From NCBI GenBank assembly GCA_021845945.1, contig JAJZRD010000019.1, positions 1 through 32,850 on the forward strand: a DNA stretch of 32,850 bases, given 5' to 3'. The stretch is from Chloroflexota bacterium. Lineage in GTDB: Bacteria > Chloroflexota > UBA6077. The notes under the pieces were generated by a model. It was given only the letters and a program-made list of their open reading frames with translations, did not search any database and was not told where the DNA came from. The translations under genes and the position numbers were made by a program. Positions 1 through 7,095 of the stretch are shown piece after piece (position 1 is the first letter of the stretch; each line of letters opens with the position of its first letter).

Positions 1-252
1 GATGGCGACCATCATCGCCACGATGGGCAGGATCGTTTGGTCCGCCCGCGGGCTTTTCCAGAGCAGGACCAGGTGGGCGACGAGGAGCAGCCCCGCCATG
101 GCGACGGCCTCCCGAAGAGGCCATCCCCGCACCAGGTCCGGGCGGTTCAGGCTGAGCAGCTCCAGTCCCAGGGCCAGGAACAGGATGGGCAGAACCAGGA
201 GCGAGAGCTCCGTCCACCGGGTTCGTCGCGCAGGAAGTGCAAGCTCGTTCAT
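1..252 (-). CDS. rodA: RodA/FtsW/SpoVE family protein, N-terminal part (cut by window edge)
   Basis: The minus-strand frame is open from an ATG at 252 to the window edge (84 codons, no stop). It has a short polar N-terminus rich in Arg/Glu, a hydrophobic segment at about residues 15-34, a second at about 49-63, and then the sequence DQTILPIVAMMVAI, which resembles the D..LLP.V.L...GL stretch of Actinobacteria/Chloroflexota RodA-FtsW proteins. Family members are SEDS peptidoglycan glycosyltransferases in the cytoplasmic membrane that act in elongation or division with a class B PBP. The start codon overlaps the stop of the upstream FHA gene (ATGA at 249-252), so translation is probably coupled. 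RodA and FtsW cannot be separated from 84 residues. The symbol follows the actinobacterial fhaA-fhaB-rodA gene order. Confidence 0.75.
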   Translation of the reverse strand, partial: MNELALPARRTRWTELSLLVLPILFLALGLELLSLNRPDLVRGWPLREAVAMAGLLLVAHLVLLWKSPRADQTILPIVAMMVAI

Positions 253-668
253 CGCGCCAGCTTCAGCTTGACCTGCCCGATGGCGACGACGTCGCCCGGG
301 TGGAGCTGGACCTCCCCAGCGATCTTCTCGCCGTTGACCCAGCTGCCGTTGCGGGAGCCCAGGTCGGACAGCCACCAGCCTCCGTCGCGAAGGCTGAGAA
401 TGGCGTGGTTGGAGGAGACGAAGCCGTCGCTCAGCACCAGACTGTTATCGGGGCCCCGGCCCACGGTAGTGGTGCCGAAGAGAGGGAAGCGGTGGCCGGG
501 CTCGTAGGAGCTGCTCCCGCTATCGACGACGACCAGCCGCCCGACCGCCGGGAGAGCCTTCTCCTCGCCGGGCGAGGGGCGGCGCAGATCCTTCCAGATC
601 ACGGAGATCAGCTGCCAGAGGAAGAGGTAAAGGACAAGTAGAATTGCGAAGCGGAGCAGCAGGATCAC
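249..668 (-). CDS. Membrane-anchored FHA-domain protein (FhaB/FipA-like)
   Basis: 139 aa with a GTG start at 668. Residues 3-23 form one hydrophobic membrane segment (LLLRFAILLVLYLFLWQL), followed by a basic linker and a forkhead-associated domain from about residue 62 to the end. The phosphothreonine-binding landmarks are present: GRGPDNSLVL, SSNHA and DLGSRNGSWVNG. FHA domains bind pThr peptides, usually products of Ser/Thr kinases. In Actinobacteria the equivalent FhaB/FipA sits beside rodA, pbpA and pknA/pknB and links kinase signalling to cell-wall synthesis; that role is inferred here from context. It lies 27 bases after the FhaA-like gene and overlaps rodA by 4 bases, so the three form one operon. 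Start choice is moderately certain because only a weak GGAA ribosome site precedes it. Confidence 0.85.
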   Translation of the reverse strand: MILLLRFAILLVLYLFLWQLISVIWKDLRRPSPGEEKALPAVGRLVVVDSGSSSYEPGHRFPLFGTTTVGRGPDNSLVLSDGFVSSNHAILSLRDGGWWLSDLGSRNGSWVNGEKIAGEVQLHPGDVVAIGQVKLKLAR

Positions 669-695
669 GGTTTCCGCGGCCAGGGTGGTGCCTCC

Positions 696-1484
696 CTATC
701 CCCGAGGATCTGCGAATTGAAAGGTGAAGCGGGCGCCGCCGAAAGAGAGCTGCTCTCCGCCGGAGAGAGGGTGGCGGGTCACTCTCTTGCCCGAAACGAA
801 ACTGCCGTTGGTGCTCCCGAGGTCGAGAAGCAGGTACCGTTCCGATTCCCAGAGGATGCGAGCGTGATGGCGAGACACCCCCACGGCCTCCAACACGATG
901 TCGTTGTCAACCGCCCTCCCGATGCTGGTGTTGGCGGTCTCGAGGTGGAACCGCTCGCCCTCCTCGTCGACCAGGAGGGCAGGGGGCTGCTCGGGCGAGG
1001 AGACGGCTGCCTGCTCGGGAACGGGCACCCTCTCGGGCTGCGCCACGGGCATGACGACGGTTCCCTCCCACGTGGTGGCCTTTTCCTCCCGGGCCGTGGC
1101 CGACTCGGGCTCCACGTCGAGGAGGGATGCTTTCACCGTTACCCGGCCTCGGACCCCCACAGGGTCCGCGGGAAGCAGCCTCACCATGGGGGAGGCCAGG
1201 GTGTGTAGACCGTGCCGGGCGGCGTAACCTCGAAGGTAGGCGGCGAATTCCCGCTCCAGGCTGGTCTGAAACTCGGTGAAGGCCGCCAGATCGTCGGGGT
1301 GAAGGTAGGCCAGGTAGTCGTTGGCGACCAGGGGACCCTCGGCCCCCACTACCTGGCTGCGTTCCATCTCCCTGGCCAGAGCCTTGGCTATCTGGACCGG
1401 CTGCAGTTTCGGCTTCAGCGCCCGAGCGAAGCCGCCCTCCAGGAGCTTCTCGGCCAGTTTCTCCAGGAAGGTTACCTCTTTCAT
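696..1484 (-). CDS. FhaA-like protein: DUF3662 domain plus C-terminal FHA domain
   Basis: 262 aa. The N-terminal part (about residues 1-120) has the FhaA_N/DUF3662 pattern, including LQPVQIAKALAREMERS and the VANDYLAYLHPDDLAAF stretch. A Pro/Glu/Ala-rich linker (about 120-170) follows; it contains TTWEGTVVMP, whose Thr residues could be kinase targets. The FHA domain (about 185-262) carries GRAVDNDIVL, SRHHARI and DLGSTNGSFVSG. In Actinobacteria FhaA binds phosphorylated partners such as the pseudokinase domain of MviN and affects peptidoglycan synthesis; the same role is inferred here. It is the first gene of the fhaA-fhaB-rodA operon. No Shine-Dalgarno precedes the ATG, and a TATAAT on the minus strand (1493-1498) ends 8 bases before it, so the mRNA is probably leaderless. 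Confidence 0.85.
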   Translation of the reverse strand: MKEVTFLEKLAEKLLEGGFARALKPKLQPVQIAKALAREMERSQVVGAEGPLVANDYLAYLHPDDLAAFTEFQTSLEREFAAYLRGYAARHGLHTLASPMVRLLPADPVGVRGRVTVKASLLDVEPESATAREEKATTWEGTVVMPVAQPERVPVPEQAAVSSPEQPPALLVDEEGERFHLETANTSIGRAVDNDIVLEAVGVSRHHARILWESERYLLLDLGSTNGSFVSGKRVTRHPLSGGEQLSFGGARFTFQFADPRG

Positions 1485-1490
1485 GGCAAG

Positions 1491-1524
1491 CGATTATAGC
1501 ATAAGGATTTGGGTGCTATAATCG
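1491..1524. promoter_or_regulatory. Symmetrical divergent promoter (two outward extended -10 boxes in a 10-bp inverted repeat)
   Basis: CGATTATAGC at 1491-1500 and GCTATAATCG at 1515-1524 are perfect inverted copies separated by 14 bases. Each copy carries an outward-facing extended -10 element, TGC-TATAAT: plus strand at 1514-1522 for acpS, minus strand at 1501-1493 for the FhaA-like gene. No good -35 is visible for either; each -35 region would overlap the opposite -10, so the two promoters probably exclude each other. Confidence 0.65.
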
Positions 1525-1565
1525 GCAAAGGATCCAGATAGTAGGACGGTCGTTGGGAGTCTCCA

Positions 1566-1919
1566 GTGATCGAGACCGGGATCGACATAATAGAGATCGA
1601 GCGGATCGAGGATGCGGTGGCCCGATTCGGGCAGAGGCTGCTGGAGAGGGTGTACACGCCGGAAGAGGTGGCCCAGTGCCGGGGGAGGGCGGAGTCGCTG
1701 GCGGCGCGCTTTGCGGCCAAAGAAGCGGCTTTCAAGGCGCTGGGCGTGCGGCTCGGTTGGCGGGAGGTGGAGGTGCGGCGGGAGCCCAGCGGCAAGCCAC
1801 GGCTGCTGCTGCACGGCCGGGCCAGGGAGGTGGCCGAGAGGCTGGCCCTGAAATCGTGGTCGGTCAGCCTCTCCCACAGCCGGCAGCATGCCGTCGCAGT
1901 GGTGGTGGCGCAAGGGTAG
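1566..1919 (+). CDS. acpS: Holo-[acyl-carrier-protein] synthase
   Basis: 117 aa with a GTG start, preceded by GGGAG at 1555-1559. It transfers 4'-phosphopantetheine from CoA to the serine of apo-ACP, activating fatty-acid synthesis in the cytoplasm. Landmarks of the AcpS family: GIDIIEIERIE at the N-terminus (Asp7 would be a Mg2+ ligand), RFAAKEAAFKALG (Glu53 is the second metal ligand) and the C-terminal SLSHSRQHAVAVVVA. The length matches the family (115-130 aa). The promoter is the extended -10 at 1514-1522, which gives a leader of roughly 35-40 bases. The NAD(P)HX repair gene follows 94 bases downstream on the same strand; acpS next to yjeF/nnr is a common bacterial arrangement. Confidence 0.93.
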   Translation: MIETGIDIIEIERIEDAVARFGQRLLERVYTPEEVAQCRGRAESLAARFAAKEAAFKALGVRLGWREVEVRREPSGKPRLLLHGRAREVAERLALKSWSVSLSHSRQHAVAVVVAQG

Positions 1920-1951
1920 GCCATGTGGCGCAGGGACGGGGCGGGGGCGGC

Positions 1952-1972
1952 GGGCCGGCAGGGCACCGGCCC
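1952..1972. repeat. Short GC-rich inverted repeat between acpS and nnr
   Basis: GGGCCGG (1952-1958) pairs with CCGGCCC (1966-1972) around a 7-base loop and is followed by CCTACGG. The CCCCTAC edge resembles the GTAGGGGC/GCCCC palindrome near 20754. It is probably a degraded member of a dispersed palindromic repeat family rather than a terminator, because no T-run follows. Confidence 0.4.
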
Positions 1973-2013
1973 CTACGGCAGGGAGCGGTGGTAGTGGCTC
2001 AGGGGTAGGTGAA

Positions 2014-3567
2014 ATGGCAGCCATGAAGATCGTCACGGTCCAGGAGATGAGGGAGGTCGAGGCGGCCTCGGTGCGGCTCGGGGTTTCCCTGGATCTGCTG
2101 CAGCAGAACGCGGCCGCCGCCGTGGCCCGGGAGATCGAGCGGCTATTCCCTGGGGGCTTCGGGCCGGCTCTGTTCCTGGTGGGGCCCGGCAACAACGGTC
2201 GAGACGCCCTCATAGCCGCCGACCTGCTGCGAGAGGGGGGGTGGGCCATCAGGGCCTACCTGGCACCGAAGGTGGGCTCGGAGGACGTGCTGCAGCGGCT
2301 GCGAGAGGGTGGCGCGGAGATCCAGACCCACGGGGACCCGGCGGACGATCGGCTGTTCCGCCGCTGGGTATCCGAGGCGGATCTGATGGTGGATGGGCTG
2401 TTGGGGATCGGCATCCGCGGGCCGGTGCGAGAGCCGATCGCGGGGATCATCTCCATGGCCAACGAGGAGGCGACCCTCCATCGGGTGCCGGTGGTGGCCG
2501 TGGACCTGCCGAGCGGGATCGACGCCGACTCGGGGGAGGTCGGGGCCCTGGCCGTCCGGGCCAACCACACCATCTCCCTGGGGTGCGTCAAGGCGGGGCT
2601 GCTTCGCTTCCCCGCCGCCGAGTACGTCGGGGCACTGGTGCCCGTGGGGATAGGATTGCCGCCCGCTACCTATGCGTCGATTCGTTGGGAGTTGCTGACG
2701 CCCGGGGAGGTGGCCGAGCTGCTGCCGCGACGTCCCCTGAACGGCCACAAAGGCAGTTTTGGGCGGGTCCTGGTGGTGGCAGGGTCCCGCAGCTTCCTCG
2801 GCGCCCCCTACCTGGCGGGAGCGGGCGCGGCCCGTGCCGGCTGCGGGCTCGTGACCCTGGCGGTGCCCGAATGGCAGCGCACCGCGTTGGCCGCTCGGCT
2901 TCCCGAGGCCACCTACCTGCCGCTGCTCGACTCGGAGGAGGTGGCGCCGGCCGAAGCCAACGCCCAGACCATCGGGGAGCTCCTGGCCGACTGCAACGCC
3001 CTCGCGCTCGGGCCGGGTCTCGGGCGAAGCCCGGGCGTGTCCAGGCTCGTCATGGCCGTTCTGGAGGCCAACCGCAGCAGGGCGCGGGTGCCCACCGTGG
3101 TGGATGCCGACGGCTTGAACGCCCTGGCGGAGGAGGCTGAGTGGTGGGACAGGATCGGCCCCGGTCACCTGTTGACCCCCCACCCAGGGGAGATGTCGCG
3201 GCTGGTGGGCCTTCCCACCGAGGCAATCCAGGGCGATCGATGGGGGGTGGCCCTGGAGGCGGCCGGCCGGTGGGGGCAGATCGTGGTCCTGAAGGGGGCC
3301 TTCACCGTCGTGGCCGGCCCGGAGGGCAGCGGATGGGTGAGTCCCTTCGCCAATCCCGCCCTGGCCAGCGCCGGGACGGGGGACGTTCTGACCGGTCTGA
3401 TCGCCGGTCTGATGGCTCAGGGGGCGGCGCCGGTGGAAGCCGCCCGGGCGGGGGTCTTCCTCCATGGAGCGGCCGCGGAGAAGCTGCTGGCGAGCAGCGG
3501 GACGGATCGGCTGCTGGCCAGCGATCTGCTGCCTGTCATTCCAAAGGCGATCGGGGACTTGCGCTGA
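2014..3567 (+). CDS. nnr: Bifunctional NAD(P)HX epimerase / ADP-dependent NAD(P)HX dehydratase
   Basis: 517 aa from the ATG at 2014 (AGGGG at 2001-2005 and AGGT at 2007-2010 precede it; ATG 2023 is the alternative). The protein repairs hydrated NADH/NADPH: the N-terminal YjeF_N domain epimerises R- and S-NAD(P)HX and the C-terminal ribokinase-like domain dehydrates S-NAD(P)HX using ADP. N domain (about 1-210): GPGNNGRDAL, DLMVDGLLGIGIRGPV and VDLPSGIDADSG. C domain (about 230-517): HKGSFGRVLVVAGS, ALGPGLGR, VDADGLNAL, LTPHPGEMSRL, VVLKGA and the nucleotide/catalytic loop ASAGTGDVLTG. Length is normal for the fused form (about 500 aa). The open frame continues upstream to 1888, but that stretch overlaps acpS and has low-complexity translation, so it was not used. 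Very secure. Confidence 0.93.
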   Translation: MAAMKIVTVQEMREVEAASVRLGVSLDLLQQNAAAAVAREIERLFPGGFGPALFLVGPGNNGRDALIAADLLREGGWAIRAYLAPKVGSEDVLQRLREGGAEIQTHGDPADDRLFRRWVSEADLMVDGLLGIGIRGPVREPIAGIISMANEEATLHRVPVVAVDLPSGIDADSGEVGALAVRANHTISLGCVKAGLLRFPAAEYVGALVPVGIGLPPATYASIRWELLTPGEVAELLPRRPLNGHKGSFGRVLVVAGSRSFLGAPYLAGAGAARAGCGLVTLAVPEWQRTALAARLPEATYLPLLDSEEVAPAEANAQTIGELLADCNALALGPGLGRSPGVSRLVMAVLEANRSRARVPTVVDADGLNALAEEAEWWDRIGPGHLLTPHPGEMSRLVGLPTEAIQGDRWGVALEAAGRWGQIVVLKGAFTVVAGPEGSGWVSPFANPALASAGTGDVLTGLIAGLMAQGAAPVEAARAGVFLHGAAAEKLLASSGTDRLLASDLLPVIPKAIGDLR

Positions 3568-3776
3568 CGTGGGACCGGCACCACCCAAGTGCGTCGTTCC
3601 TAAGCCGCCAGCCCGCACATCAGGCACCGGGCGGCGGGGCACAAGACCCCGCCCTACGCCACGGACTTGAGGAACGGCGCACCAAGGCACGAAATCACGA
3701 AGACGCACTAAGTCTTCCTACTCTCGGTGCCTTGGTGGTTGGCGTCCGCCGTACGGCGCTGATCGCGATAGCCCGC
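3568..3776. repeat. Gene-free stretch with two palindromic repeats between convergent genes
   Basis: No credible gene. Two structures are visible. First, GGCGGGG (3633-3639) and CCCCGCC (3647-3653) around a 7-base loop. Second, a larger imperfect palindrome at 3680-3737 with outer arms ACCAAGGCAC (3681-3690) and GTGCCTTGGT (3727-3736) and an inner pair GAAGAC (3699-3704) / GTCTTC (3712-3717). Either could stop transcription from both sides, but neither has a T-run. They look like dispersed intergenic repeats. Confidence 0.5.
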
Positions 3777-4199
3777 TCAGCCCTGCTGGGTGCCGGACTC
3801 GGGCTCCTCTTCGGGCTGGGGCGGCTCGGGAGCGAGTGCTTCTATGAGAGGGGGCTCGGGCTCGGGGCTCTCCCCCGTCGCCTTGGCGACCCGGTACTTC
3901 GCGAGGAGCTCGGCCTTCTTCTCGGCGGCGGCCCCTTTTCCCTCCTCGACGGCCTCCTTGAGGCGGGCTCGCTGATCCTCCAGCACCGTCTTGCCGCGGG
4001 AAAGGATCTCGTCGGCCTCTTCGCGCGCCTTGGCCGCGACCTCCTCGGCCTTGACCTTCAGCACGATGCCTCTATCCACCAGGGTATCCCTGGCTTCCTC
4101 GCCGCTGCGAGGGGTCAGCAGCAACGCTGCCGCGGCGCCGACGAGCCCACCGAGCAGGAAGCCGGTGACAAACCCTGCTCCACCCTCTTGTGACTTCAT
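3777..4199 (-). CDS. YtxH-like protein: N-terminal membrane segment plus charged coiled coil
   Basis: 140 aa from the ATG at 4199, preceded by GGAGGT with 5-base spacing on the minus strand. Residues 8-29 form a Gly/Ala-rich hydrophobic segment (GFVTGFLLGGLVGAAAALL) followed directly by TPRSGEEARD, the hallmark of the YtxH/gas-vesicle-like family. Residues about 40-105 are a Lys/Glu/Ala-rich helix likely to form a coiled coil, and the tail is Pro/Glu-rich and disordered. Family members are general-stress or envelope-associated proteins of unknown biochemistry. The start overlaps the stop of the preceding gene (ATGA at 4196-4199), so the two are translationally coupled and probably act together at the membrane. 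The family assignment rests on the N-terminal motif. Confidence 0.75.
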   Translation of the reverse strand: MKSQEGGAGFVTGFLLGGLVGAAAALLLTPRSGEEARDTLVDRGIVLKVKAEEVAAKAREEADEILSRGKTVLEDQRARLKEAVEEGKGAAAEKKAELLAKYRVAKATGESPEPEPPLIEALAPEPPQPEEEPESGTQQG

Positions 4200-4555
4200 G
4201 TGTGACCTCCGTCTCTGGACGAATTGGGCAAACGGAAGAGCGCGCTGACAAAACCCCTGGCGCCGGCCACCGCGCTGACCACGTCGACCACGGGGGTCAC
4301 GACGGTGTCGCTGATGAAGTCCGCGGAGCCTTTCACGGTGGTTGCTGCATCGCCGGCCGTCGTGGCCGTCTGCTGGGCGCGCTCCAAGAGTACTCTGCCA
4401 AGAACGCTGTACTCTTCGGCCTTGGCTTTGAAGAGGGTTACCAGTTGGAAAACCTTCCAACCGATGAGGATTAGGATCAACAGAGCGACTATCCCCGCGA
4501 CACACATCAATATGATCGATATGTCACGCGCTATAGATATCGGCTCCGGACTCAT
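4196..4555 (-). CDS. Small membrane protein with one TM segment and an amphipathic helix (DUF948-like)
   Basis: 119 aa. ATG at 4555 with AGGAGG about 11 bases upstream on the minus strand. One strong membrane segment at about residues 13-38 (IILMCVAGIVALLILILIGW) is followed by an Ala/Thr-rich helical region (LLERAQQTATTAGDAATTVKG) and a second weakly hydrophobic stretch. The layout, a TM helix followed by a long Ala/Thr heptad region and placement directly before a YtxH-like gene, resembles DUF948/YtxG proteins that pair with YtxH in Bacillus. I could not confirm family membership from sequence alone. It is the middle gene of a three-gene minus-strand operon (4586-4891, this gene, 3777-4199). 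The function is unknown; a membrane-associated stress or envelope role is inferred from its partner. Confidence 0.65.
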   Translation of the reverse strand: MSPEPISIARDISIILMCVAGIVALLILILIGWKVFQLVTLFKAKAEEYSVLGRVLLERAQQTATTAGDAATTVKGSADFISDTVVTPVVDVVSAVAGARGFVSALFRLPNSSRDGGHT

Positions 4556-4585
4556 GATCGCTTACCCTCCTGTCGGGCCATGCTA

Positions 4586-4891
4586 TCACAGTCGCAAAGA
4601 GCGTGCAATGAAGAGTAAAGCCCAGGTGGCTATGGTGGTTGCCGCTACGTTCACCTCCCCCAGCATCGGTCCGGAGTCGGGCAGTTGTCGGCCGACCGTA
4701 AGGCCAACCAGGGCGGCGCCGGCCCCCAGGGCCAGGTAAGGGAGGAAGAGCTTGAGACCCTTGCCGAAGCGGAGATAGAAGAGACAGGTGTTGATGATCC
4801 CCAGGAGGGTGCCCACGTAATAGGGGGGCGGAACCCTGGAGAAGACGGGTGCCAGGTTATTCAGTAGTCGCAGTGTGTACTCTTCAACCAT
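4586..4891 (-). CDS. Small hydrophobic membrane protein of unknown function
   Basis: 101 aa from the ATG at 4891. After an amphipathic start (MVEEYTLRLLNNLAPVF), three hydrophobic segments are visible at about residues 24-40, 46-63 and 76-96, separated by a positively charged loop (RFGKGLK) and a polar loop (RQLPDSGPM). The size and three-helix layout vaguely resemble AtpI-like or other small Chloroflexota membrane proteins, but I recognise no diagnostic motif. The frame is open further upstream to an ATG at 4966, but that extension is Arg/Ser/Cys-rich, and the predicted transcription start from the promoter at 4971-5000 lies at about 4964, which would exclude it. No clear ribosome site precedes 4891, so the start is tentative. 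First gene of the small membrane-protein operon. Confidence 0.6.
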   Translation of the reverse strand: MVEEYTLRLLNNLAPVFSRVPPPYYVGTLLGIINTCLFYLRFGKGLKLFLPYLALGAGAALVGLTVGRQLPDSGPMLGEVNVAATTIATWALLFIARSLRL

Positions 4892-4970
4892 ATCCACAGG
4901 AAACCGAAAGAAAGGCGCCCGACAACCGAGGCGCCCACACGAAGATGATCGCCCTAGGGAAAGCATCTGG

Positions 4971-5000
4971 AATGTAGCATGAGGGCGAAAGGGCCGTCAA
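4971..5000 (-). promoter_or_regulatory. Predicted promoter for the minus-strand membrane-protein operon
   Basis: On the minus strand TTGACG (5000-4995), an 18-base spacer and TACATT (4976-4971) form a sigma-70-like promoter. TGC directly before the -10 makes it an extended -10. The expected start is near 4964, about 70 bases before the ATG at 4891. Confidence 0.5.
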
Positions 5001-5290
5001 TCCCGGATTATGCCGCTGCATGGCTTCTCAAAGTGACGGAGTTGAGATGTACCCGTAAGGATGGGAATGAGAGCCAATAGTGACCTGTTATGCGCGTACC
5101 GAAGCAATGAGTGGGAGACCATCTCCTCCAGGGTCGAACGATTCGCAGGACGCCCCTTCCGGTGCCGAAATGGCGCCGTGGCCGTGGAGTTCGCGCGCGG
5201 CAGGGAGCGCATATGGGCCGCGGCGGTGGCCCAACAGGGGCTTTCGCTGGTAGAATTCGCCCAGTGGCATCGCGGAGAGGTGGCAAAGGC
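5001..5290. other. Intergenic region between divergent operons; probable recJ promoter
   Basis: No convincing gene. A plus-strand frame at 5061-5315 could encode 84 residues, but it has no ribosome site, has shadow-like composition and overlaps recJ. An extended -10 element TGG-TAGAAT at 5248-5256 would place a transcription start near 5263, 28 bases before the recJ ATG. No good -35 is visible. Nothing else is recognisable. Confidence 0.4.
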
Positions 5291-7012
5291 ATGGTGGAGT
5301 GGGCCTGGCGAATAGCGGATCCGATAACCGACGGGCTGGCGCCCGAGCTGCAGGCGTGGCCTGATCCGCTGCGCCAGCTGCTGTACAACCGCGGGCTGTT
5401 GAGCAGCCTGCAGGTGGAGCGGTTTCTCCACCCCGAGTTGGTCGGACTCCACGACCCCTTTCTCATGTGCGGGATGGATTCCGCCGTGGAGAGGATCTAC
5501 CGCGCCCTGCGCGAGGAGGAGCTGATCGGCGTGTACGGCGACTTCGACGTGGACGGGCTGACCGCCGCGGCCCTGCTGTCGGAGGTGCTGGAGTCCCCCT
5601 ACCTGCAGGGGCATGTGGTGACCTACCTGCCCCACAGGGCGAAGGAGGGGTACGGACTTAACCCGGAGGCAGTGCGGAAGCTGGCAGAGATGGGGGTGCG
5701 GCTGCTGATCACTGCCGACTGCGGCATCGGCGCCGATCGGGAGGTCAGGCTGGCCACCGAGCTGGGGATGGACGTCATCGTCACCGACCACCACCGGATC
5801 TCGGACGGGATCCCGCCCGCCTTCGTGGTGCTGAATCCCCGACAGGAGGGGTGCTCCTATCCCTGCGAGGATCTGGCCGGAGTGGGGGTGACCTTCAAGC
5901 TGGCCGAGGCGCTGCTGGCCAGGGTTTGGGACCTGGAGGAGGCCCGGCGGCGGCTGGAGCCGCAGCTGGAGCTGGTGGCCCTGGGCACCGTGGCAGACGT
6001 GGCGCCGATGCTGGGGGAGAACCGGCTGCTGGTCAGGCTGGGACTGCAGCAGCTGAATCGCAGCAGCCGGCGGGGGCTGCGAGCCCTGATCTCGGTGGCG
6101 GGCCTGGACGGCCGGATCATCGACACCGACGTCATTGCCTTCGGGCTGGCGCCCCGGCTGAACGCCGCCGGCAGGATGGGAGACGCACGGCTGAGTCTGG
6201 AGCTGCTGACCAGCCTGTCGGAGTCCGAGGCCGGGCGGATGGCCGCCCAGTTGGAGACGGCCAATCGGGACAGGCAGAGCGCCACCAGCACGGCGATCGG
6301 CGGCGCCCGGGAGGAGTTGGGCCGGCTGGTGGGGTTGCCTCCGGCCATCGTGCTGGCCGGGGACTACCCGGCTGGGATCGTGGGGCTGGTGGCCAGCAAG
6401 CTGGCCGAGGAGTTCCAACGCCCCGCTTTTGTGATCGAGAGAGGCGAGACGGAGAGCCGCGGGTCGGGGCGGGGGGTGGCCGGCTTCGACGTGGTGCGGG
6501 CACTGGCGGAGAGCTCGGATCTTCTGATCCGCTTCGGCGGCCATGCCCAGGCGGGCGGCTTTGCCCTGCCGACCTCAATGATAGAGGTGGTGAAGGCCAG
6601 GCTGGAGGGCTCGGCCCGCGGGCAGCTGGGGGAGGTCCCCCCCCAACGGGATCTGTTCCTGGAAGCGAGCCTCTGGCTGGGCCAGGTGGGTCCGGCCGTC
6701 TACCAGGGTTTGACGCTGCTGGAGCCCTACGGCACGGGCAACCCCCGGCCCCTCTTCTTCAGCTCGCGGGTCCAGGTGCGAGACGCCCGGGTGGTGGGCA
6801 GCAATCACCTGAAGCTGTGGCTGGTCGACGACAGTGGCACATCCTCTGCCATCGGGTTCGGCATGGGGACGGAGAAGTACCACTTCGCGCGGGCCGGGGC
6901 CAGGGTGGATTGTGCCTACACCATCTCCCGCAACGAGCGAAATGGCACCGTCGGCTACGAGATGGTGCTGAAGGAGCTGCGGCCTTCAACCCTCAGCGCC
7001 GGCGTGTCGTAG
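5291..7012 (+). CDS. recJ: Single-stranded-DNA-specific 5'-3' exonuclease RecJ
   Basis: 573 aa from the ATG at 5291 (GGAGAGG at 5274-5280). The frame extends upstream to 5111, but that part has no family similarity. RecJ degrades ssDNA 5' to 3' in recombination, mismatch and base-excision repair. The DHH phosphoesterase motifs are in order: VYGDFDVDGLT (residues 81-91; the usual DYDADG box), TADCGIG (141-147), VTDHH (164-168) and ALGTVADVAPM. These are followed by the RecJ-typical FGLAPRLNAAGRMGD and, in the DHHA1 domain, RFGGHAQAGGFAL. A C-terminal OB-like domain with LLEPYGTGNPRPLF completes it. All Mn2+ ligands expected of the family appear present, and the length is normal. The L25 gene follows after 83 bases. 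Regulation is probably by the extended -10 at 5248. Confidence 0.93.
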   Translation: MVEWAWRIADPITDGLAPELQAWPDPLRQLLYNRGLLSSLQVERFLHPELVGLHDPFLMCGMDSAVERIYRALREEELIGVYGDFDVDGLTAAALLSEVLESPYLQGHVVTYLPHRAKEGYGLNPEAVRKLAEMGVRLLITADCGIGADREVRLATELGMDVIVTDHHRISDGIPPAFVVLNPRQEGCSYPCEDLAGVGVTFKLAEALLARVWDLEEARRRLEPQLELVALGTVADVAPMLGENRLLVRLGLQQLNRSSRRGLRALISVAGLDGRIIDTDVIAFGLAPRLNAAGRMGDARLSLELLTSLSESEAGRMAAQLETANRDRQSATSTAIGGAREELGRLVGLPPAIVLAGDYPAGIVGLVASKLAEEFQRPAFVIERGETESRGSGRGVAGFDVVRALAESSDLLIRFGGHAQAGGFALPTSMIEVVKARLEGSARGQLGEVPPQRDLFLEASLWLGQVGPAVYQGLTLLEPYGTGNPRPLFFSSRVQVRDARVVGSNHLKLWLVDDSGTSSAIGFGMGTEKYHFARAGARVDCAYTISRNERNGTVGYEMVLKELRPSTLSAGVS

Positions 7013-7095
7013 CTCCTCCTCCCCCACTGCATCCTGTCGACTGCTGCTTCGCGCCGGCACTGGTGGTTCGCCGGACGCGGAGGGTGGAGGAAGCT

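Noticed and set aside
1888..2013. Upstream extension of the NAD(P)HX repair gene to 1888
   Set aside because: It overlaps acpS, is Arg/Gly-rich and has no similarity to the family; the ATG at 2014 has a ribosome site and matches the family N-terminus.
5061..5315. Plus-strand ORF of 84 codons before recJ
   Set aside because: No ribosome site, composition like a random GC-rich frame, overlaps recJ and contains its likely promoter.
4997..6544. Minus-strand open frame of 515 codons opposite recJ
   Set aside because: Shadow composition (Gln/His/Pro-rich), no motifs, lies across a well-supported recJ.
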